Shown piece by piece: positions 63,007 to 64,000 of a DNA stretch of 64,000 bases. The notes beneath the pieces were generated by a model. That model saw only the letters and a list, made by a program, of their open reading frames with translations. It made no database searches and was not told where the DNA came from. The stretch is from Desulfarculales bacterium UBA696 (GTDB taxonomy: Bacteria > Desulfobacterota > Syntrophobacteria > Syntrophobacterales > Syntrophobacteraceae). Where the stretch lies: the NCBI GenBank assembly GCA_002298995.1, contig DBMO01000032.1, forward strand, positions 1 to 64,000, read 5' to 3'. A program made the position numbers and the translations under genes. Position 1 is the stretch's first letter, and each line of letters begins with the position of its first letter.

Positions 63007-64000
63007 ATGACCCGCACTTTAGCATTTCTCTCATCGATACGCTGGCAGGATATAGTGGATATCCTCATAAACAGCTATATCCTTCTGCGGGTCTATATTC
63101 TCTTCCAGGGAACGAATGCCTTTCGCGTCCTGGTCGGAATAACCTCCCTGTGGATACTCCAGGAGGTCGCCGCGAGCATAGGATTGATCCTTACCAGTTG
63201 GGCAATCCGCGGCATTACGACAGCGGCCGCCATCATAATAATAGTTGTCTTCCGAAATGAAATCCGCGCGGCACTGCAGGTGCGTAACTTAAAGACGTTT
63301 CTTTGGGGTTTCCCCAACCGCGAGCAGACCACTCCGGTTGAAGTAATTACCGAGAGCGTTTTCCAGATGGCGAAAAGGAGAATGGGCGCCCTCATCGTTT
63401 TCCCCGGAAAAGAAGACCTCGGAGAGGTGATCCACGGAGGAATCCCCTGGAACGGCACCGTCTCCCAGGAGATGCTGATGAGCGTCTTCTGGAATCAAAG
63501 CCCGGTTCATGACGGGGCGGTAATTATAAGGGGTAGGGAAGTCGCCGAAGTAGGGGTCCTCCTGCCGCTTTCCCAGCGCCAGGATTTGCCTTCCTACTAC
63601 GGGACCAGGCACCGCGCGGCGGTAGGTCTCGCCGAGCGGGCCGACGCGCTCATCGTGGTGGTGTCCGAAGAGCGAGGACGCGTAAGCGTTGCCCATGACA
63701 ATTCGCTAAAGCCCGTGGTCGATAAGGAAGAACTGTCATTCCTGATAAGAAAGCACCTTAATTTCCCGGACATAAACCCGGCGAAGCAGCGGGAGCGGGA
63801 ACGCGTCAAGCTGCTGGTGGCGGCTGGGCTTTCGCTGATGATTATGACCGGCATCTGGTTCGGATTTACACGGAGCCAGGATACGATTATCGGGCTAAAT
63901 GTCCCGATAGAATACATCAACCGCCCGCTCAACTATGAAATACTGGAAACTTCGGTAGACGAGGCAAAGCTGCAGCTTTTCGGATCGAGTGCAATCATCA
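63007..64000 (+). CDS. cdaA: diadenylate cyclase (CdaA-type) fused to YbbR domain, partial at 3' end
   Basis: An open frame of at least 331 residues cut by the window edge. Three N-terminal hydrophobic segments (about 15-75) are followed by a DAC domain with the catalytic SPVHDGAVIIRG (DGA) and GTRHRAAVGLAE (RHR) motifs, so it should make c-di-AMP from two ATP. After the DAC domain a further membrane segment (LLVAAGLSLMIMTGIWFGF) and a YbbR/CdaR-like domain begin (GLNVPIEYINRPLNYEIL). In Firmicutes CdaA and its regulator CdaR are separate neighbouring genes; here they appear fused. ATG at 63007. Confidence 0.88.
   Translation, partial: MTRTLAFLSSIRWQDIVDILINSYILLRVYILFQGTNAFRVLVGITSLWILQEVAASIGLILTSWAIRGITTAAAIIIIVVFRNEIRAALQVRNLKTFLWGFPNREQTTPVEVITESVFQMAKRRMGALIVFPGKEDLGEVIHGGIPWNGTVSQEMLMSVFWNQSPVHDGAVIIRGREVAEVGVLLPLSQRQDLPSYYGTRHRAAVGLAERADALIVVVSEERGRVSVAHDNSLKPVVDKEELSFLIRKHLNFPDINPAKQRERERVKLLVAAGLSLMIMTGIWFGFTRSQDTIIGLNVPIEYINRPLNYEILETSVDEAKLQLFGSSAII

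Overview
The window reads as chromosomal DNA of a Desulfobacterota-type bacterium (former Deltaproteobacteria, Syntrophobacterales-like). This is an inference from content: a long-form Pta with AckA, large PAS-rich histidine kinases, a sigma-54 activator, multihaem cytochromes, a PurS-PurL fusion without the glutaminase part, and a CdaA-YbbR fusion. Base composition is moderately GC-rich by eye. I cannot name a genus.

Layout. 0.6-6.7 kb (minus strand) holds a lipoprotein, a SUKH-like/DUF1269 fusion, a GH63-type glucosidase and a GNAT acetyltransferase. This block carries the scars of a duplication and deletion: a GH13 glycosidase start joined to a second GNAT tail, a 45-bp near-identical repeat, and a second SUKH-like start. 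6.7-15.7 kb (minus) is acetyl-CoA and acetate metabolism: ackA, pta, an AspT-type transporter, a potassium channel-like protein, an MBL-fold hydrolase and a class I CoA-transferase. 16.1-24.1 kb (minus) is signalling: an NtrC-type activator with REC and PAS domains, a lone REC protein overlapping a 1165-residue four-PAS histidine kinase with a periplasmic binding domain, a decayed STAS protein and a TolB-N/TPR protein.

24.8-34.1 kb (plus) is an accessory-looking stretch: ADP-ribosylglycohydrolase, alpha/beta hydrolase, a possible dihaem membrane cytochrome b, Tim44-like, CDF transporter, PspA-like, aldo/keto reductase-ferredoxin, and Holin-X plus DUF3618 genes. Remnants of a DinB-family gene and of cydA lie among them.

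34.3-45.2 kb (minus) is a compact respiratory operon: alternative complex III subunits (actB, actC, actD, actF, a pentahaem actA-like gene and a monohaem actE-like gene), with a cbb3-like oxidase (ccoN, a two-haem ccoO fusion, a ccoS-like gene) and small membrane proteins placed inside it. It is predicted to carry electrons from menaquinol or quinol to oxygen through one supercomplex. This is the most interesting system in the window.

45.5-64 kb is mostly housekeeping: a MoxR ATPase, DUF4911, a CDP-alcohol phosphotransferase, tRNA-Val(GAC) with a clear sigma-70 promoter, thrS-infC-rpmI-rplT-pheS-pheT, PilZ, MntP, purSL, purE, a Nudix hydrolase, a thermonuclease, DUF2914, and a diadenylate cyclase cut by the window end. 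No CRISPR array, rRNA, integrase, transposase or prophage was seen.
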